The translations under genes were made by a program, and so were the position numbers. The notes under the pieces were generated by a model. The model saw only the letters and a program-made list of their open reading frames with translations. It made no database searches and was not told the DNA's origin. Below are positions 6,580 through 9,014 of a DNA stretch of 9,014 nucleotides, piece by piece. Source of the DNA: Thermococci archaeon (GTDB taxonomy: Archaea; Methanobacteriota_B; Thermococci; Methanofastidiosales; B48-G16); NCBI GenBank assembly GCA_030668905.1, contig DAOVEQ010000025.1, positions 1-9,014 on the forward strand. The letters run 5' to 3'. Position 1 is the first letter of the stretch. The number at the start of each line of letters is the position of its first letter.

Positions 6580-7407
6580 TCAGACTATTTTGTCAATCTG
6601 TGTATGAAAATCTCCCGAGATCTTGTCTTCGTGTATAATTCCATCAAAATATTCGTCTTTAAGATCCTTTTCAAACATTATTTTTCTTAATATACTCTTG
6701 AAAGCTTCTTTTTTATCATCCATGCATACAAGCCTGTGAGCTTCTAATAGAGGATACGGATACCCGAAACAGAGGGGGTTTTTTGAGAAATAAGCTAACT
6801 TTGGAAAAACTTTTTCGTCTCCGTTCACGATATCTACTCTGAAATTTCTTCCTTTCTCGTGAAGTCTTGCTATGTAGACGTCCCCCATTACCATCTGTCC
6901 ATATTTTTTCAGTTTTATATCTACTTTATAATACCATTTTCCAGGATTTTTTATTGCCATGGTGTCTGGGATGCCAGTTTCCAGAAGATTTACCTGCGTT
7001 TTTTTGCTTATTCCTACTATAGAACTTTCAAGACTTTTTATATTTTCTTTTATCTCTTTGTAGGGAGTTATCAGTGCACCATCATAGAGAACGAAATCGC
7101 ATCTCTCAGAAGCTTTTTTTACCATCTCCATCTCGTATTTAGTCCTCAGGGAATCTATGTTTTCTGTAAGAACTGCTTTATTCTCGACAAAATAATCTTT
7201 TATTTTGTAGTTATCATAAATTACGAAACCGTATCTCAAGATGCCAATGTTTTTTACCCCGTTGCTCCATAAGATAGACGATCCTCCGTCCACTGCCGCA
7301 ACTTCTCCTTCTTCTTCTTTTTCTATATAAGAGACTTCAAAATCTTTTCTTTTTTGATAGAGTTTTTTAAGTTCAGAGATTATCCCTTCCATTTCTTCTT
7401 CAATCAT
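6580..7407 (-). CDS. NurA-domain nuclease
   Basis: A 275-residue protein with the NurA domain, an RNase-H-like nuclease fold; characterised archaeal NurA works with the HerA hexameric helicase to resect DNA ends during repair. Visible landmarks are the first acidic motif VAAVDGGS (Asp40), the second acidic motif VLYDGAL (Asp109), the conserved GYPYPLLEAHRLV near the C terminus (215-227) and a final GDFHTQ (265-270) with a candidate catalytic His268. These match the metal-binding aspartates and late histidine expected of the family, and the length is a little short of typical NurA (about 300-450). No HerA gene is in the window; instead the gene is divergent from radB, which still suits a repair role. 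The start ATG (complement of 7405-7407) has no ribosome binding site but has a TATA-like box 24-29 bases upstream, suggesting a leaderless message. The stop directly abuts the neighbour's stop. Confidence 0.82.
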   Translation of the reverse strand: MIEEEMEGIISELKKLYQKRKDFEVSYIEKEEEGEVAAVDGGSSILWSNGVKNIGILRYGFVIYDNYKIKDYFVENKAVLTENIDSLRTKYEMEMVKKASERCDFVLYDGALITPYKEIKENIKSLESSIVGISKKTQVNLLETGIPDTMAIKNPGKWYYKVDIKLKKYGQMVMGDVYIARLHEKGRNFRVDIVNGDEKVFPKLAYFSKNPLCFGYPYPLLEAHRLVCMDDKKEAFKSILRKIMFEKDLKDEYFDGIIHEDKISGDFHTQIDKIV

Positions 7408-7413
7408 CAGTTA

Positions 7414-7419
7414 TTTATA
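7414..7419 (+). promoter_or_regulatory. radB: Candidate TATA box of radB
   Basis: TTTATA (within TTATTTATAG, 7411-7420) is centred about 26 bases before the GTG at 7442, the distance expected between an archaeal TATA box and the start of a leaderless transcript. No ribosome binding site precedes the GTG, in agreement. Confidence 0.55.
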
Positions 7420-7430
7420 GGAAAATGACA

Positions 7431-7436
7431 ATAAAA
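7431..7436 (-). promoter_or_regulatory. Candidate TATA box of the NurA-domain gene
   Basis: Read on the minus strand, TTTTAT (within CTTTTATTG) lies 24-29 bases before the ATG at 7407. As with radB, no ribosome binding site is seen, so a leaderless transcript is likely. It sits close to the radB start codon, so the two promoters interleave in 34 bases. Confidence 0.5.
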
Positions 7437-7441
7437 GCATT

Positions 7442-8089
7442 GTGAAAATAGGATGCTGTTTGGATAAATTATCGGATGGTTTCGCAGAAAAAACTGTCAC
7501 ACAGGTATATGGGGATTTCGCTACAGGTAAGACCACTATATGTCTTCAGTTATGCTCACAGAATTTTAAACTCGGAAAGAAATCCATATACATAGATACT
7601 GAAGGAAGTTTCTCGCCTGAAAGATTGCTCCAGATAAATCCTGAGTTGGATTTTAAAAAAATTCTAGTTTTCGAACCCTACTCTTTTGAAGAGCAGTGTG
7701 AAGTTCTGGAAAAACTTGAAGAAAAAATGAACGAGGAGATAGGGTTTATAGCCGTGGACTCCATGGTATCTCTTTACAGATTAAAAGGAGGCACTTACGA
7801 TGAGAAGCGAGATCTTAACAGGCTTCTCGGCAAGCAGCTCTTGAATCTATCAAAGATAGCGAGAAATTACAATATTCCCGTAGTGATCACGAATCAGATA
7901 TACGAAGATTTTGACAATGGCGTAACACCTTTAGGTGGGAGCGTACTGCGATACTGGTCCAAAATAATTATTAAACTTGAAAAAATCCCGGAAAAAATAG
8001 GGCATCGAAAAGCAACAATTATTAAACATAAATACAAAAAAGAAGGAGATTCCTGCGAGTTTTTATTAACGGATAAAGGGATTATATGA
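7442..8089 (+). CDS. radB: DNA repair and recombination protein RadB
   Basis: RadB is a euryarchaeal RecA-family paralogue that assists RadA in homologous recombination. The 215-residue chain is just the ATPase core with no N-terminal helix-hairpin-helix domain, the hallmark that separates RadB from RadA. The Walker A loop is GDFATGKT (about residues 24-31), followed by YIDTEGSFSPERL, a typical RecA-family strand and helix with the catalytic-type Glu; Walker B is FIAVDSM (about 101-107). VVITNQIY and PLGGSVLRYWSKIIIKLEK near the C terminus are the expected motif near the L2 region and the core end. The start is GTG at 7442, supported by a TATA-like box about 26 bases upstream and by family length. 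It is divergent from the NurA-domain gene and its last eight bases overlap the end of the opposite-strand transporter gene. Confidence 0.92.
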   Translation: MKIGCCLDKLSDGFAEKTVTQVYGDFATGKTTICLQLCSQNFKLGKKSIYIDTEGSFSPERLLQINPELDFKKILVFEPYSFEEQCEVLEKLEEKMNEEIGFIAVDSMVSLYRLKGGTYDEKRDLNRLLGKQLLNLSKIARNYNIPVVITNQIYEDFDNGVTPLGGSVLRYWSKIIIKLEKIPEKIGHRKATIIKHKYKKEGDSCEFLLTDKGII

Positions 8090-9014
8090 CCGTTTTCTTC
8101 CATCTTCCCGTCATGAAAAATGCCAGTGCAACTAAACTCCCAAAAATATTGCTCAAAGCCATGCCAAGCCAGATGCCGCTCGCTCCCTTATCCAGCGTGA
8201 AAGCAAAGAGATAGCAGAAGGGGATTCTCATTGCCCAGAGACGTATCATTCCCAGTACCATCTGGTATTTTGTCTGTCCCGATCCCTGAAACGTCGAGCC
8301 CACCGTTTGAAAGACAGAGAAAAAGGGAAGCGAAAACACGAATATTCTGATGAAATTCATTCCCTCTGCGATGACATCGGGATCGTCTACGAAAATCTTA
8401 AACGTCCACGATCGTGTGAGGTACAGGGCAATGCTAGTCGCCATGAGTATCGAGAATACGATACCGATACTCGTCCACACACATTTTTCTGCCCGTTTTT
8501 CCTGTTTTGCTCCTAAATTTTGCCCTATCATCGTGGTATTTGCCCCTGCAATGCCGCCGGTAACGGTGAATATTATACTTACGATCCTGTTCCCGATACC
8601 GTATGCGCCGATGGTAGCGATACCAATCTTGTTGACGAATTTCATCAGAATAACGAACCCGAAGGCAACGGTACTCTGGCCGATTGAGGCGGGCATGCCG
8701 ATCGACAAAATTTTCTTGATAAACTCTTTTTCTGGCATCAGATACTTTTTCTCCAGTTTTATTCCTAGCCTTCCCGAAAAGAGCAAATATACGGCGATGA
8801 GTCCGACAAATGCCCGTGATATGACCGTAGCCCATGCAGCACCCGCTACTTCCATCCGCGGGAAAAATCCGATACCAAATATCATCAGTGGATCGAGTAT
8901 CATGTTCAGAACGAGCGACGTACCGGTGATCTTCACAGCTGTGCGCGTATCGCCGAATCCTCGCAGAATGAAATCAAATGCCAACGTCATGAACATGAAG
9001 GGTATCCCGAGAAA
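8082..9014 (-). CDS. MATE-family multidrug/cation efflux transporter (5' truncated by window edge)
   Basis: About 310 residues of a membrane transporter are visible; the frame is open through the right edge, so the N-terminal part (roughly 140 residues of a usual 450) lies outside. MATE proteins export drugs or metabolites from the cytoplasm in exchange for Na+ or H+. The hallmark NMILDPLMIFG follows LRGFGDTRTAV, as in the end of the N-lobe; about eight further hydrophobic segments follow, including ILSIGMPASIGQS at the start of the C-lobe, the loop IGQNLGAKQEKRAEK, and ALSNIFGSLVALAFF before a short basic tail. There is no frameshift. GC content is clearly higher than its neighbours (48-57% in four of five lines counted by hand; one line at about 33%). 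The gene ends eight bases inside radB, tail to tail. Confidence 0.9.
   Translation of the reverse strand, partial: FLGIPFMFMTLAFDFILRGFGDTRTAVKITGTSLVLNMILDPLMIFGIGFFPRMEVAGAAWATVISRAFVGLIAVYLLFSGRLGIKLEKKYLMPEKEFIKKILSIGMPASIGQSTVAFGFVILMKFVNKIGIATIGAYGIGNRIVSIIFTVTGGIAGANTTMIGQNLGAKQEKRAEKCVWTSIGIVFSILMATSIALYLTRSWTFKIFVDDPDVIAEGMNFIRIFVFSLPFFSVFQTVGSTFQGSGQTKYQMVLGMIRLWAMRIPFCYLFAFTLDKGASGIWLGMALSNIFGSLVALAFFMTGRWKKTVI

Noticed and set aside
6859..7272. A 137-codon plus-strand frame rich in Phe and Tyr
   Set aside because: It lies wholly opposite the NurA-domain gene, which has clear family motifs; its composition is that of an antisense shadow and it has no ribosome binding site that I can see.
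8434..8835. A 133-codon minus-strand frame rich in Arg, Tyr and Asp
   Set aside because: It is another frame of the MATE gene, whose membrane segments and NMILDPLMIFG motif mark the true frame.
1..9014. CRISPR arrays, tRNA or rRNA genes, insertion sequences, riboswitches
   Set aside because: No regularly spaced repeats, tRNA-like or rRNA-like segments, transposase genes or terminal inverted repeats were recognised, and non-coding space totals under about 200 bases.

Overview
The window looks like a piece of archaeal chromosome, most likely from a euryarchaeal or related lineage. Several genes point this way together: a RadB-type recombinase, a NurA-domain nuclease, an archaeal Taw1 wyosine enzyme, prefoldin beta, an ADP-forming acyl-CoA synthetase subunit and an indolepyruvate:ferredoxin oxidoreductase subunit. 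Internal genes carry GGTGA(T) ribosome binding sites, while genes behind promoters have TATA-like boxes about 25 bases before the start codon and no such site, as expected for leaderless archaeal transcripts. Base composition is mostly AT-rich (single lines counted by hand gave 32-38% GC). The left edge is lower (25-28%) and the right-edge transporter higher (48-57% in most lines sampled). I cannot name the species.

Layout. (1) Positions 2-268 hold the 3' end of a plus-strand gene with a PIN-like tail. (2) After a 100-base gap with a candidate promoter comes a tight run of seven plus-strand genes (369-6579), with gaps of 17 bases or less or with overlaps: ADP-forming acyl-CoA synthetase alpha subunit, adenosine-specific kinase family protein, IorA, prefoldin beta, DHH/DHHA1 phosphoesterase, Taw1, and a 133-residue protein of unknown function. 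(3) A minus-strand NurA-domain gene (6580-7407) abuts the end of that run and is divergent from radB (7442-8089) across only 34 bases. (4) A minus-strand MATE transporter gene overlaps the end of radB and runs off the right edge.

How the genes fit together. IorA belongs to an enzyme that makes arylacetyl-CoA from aryl-2-oxoacids derived from aromatic amino acids; the ADP-forming synthetase can convert such thioesters into ATP and the free acid. Both partner subunits (IorB and the ATP-grasp beta subunit) are absent from the window, and an adenosine-specific kinase homologue sits between the two genes. The second half of the run is housekeeping: co-translational folding (prefoldin), small-RNA or nucleotide turnover (DHH) and tRNA-Phe modification (Taw1). 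The NurA/RadB pair suggests DNA repair. No tRNA, rRNA, CRISPR array, insertion sequence or complete mobile element was seen. No previously undescribed multi-gene system is evident. The best leads are the placement of the adenosine kinase homologue, the unknown protein coupled to Taw1, and the compact divergent nurA/radB promoter.
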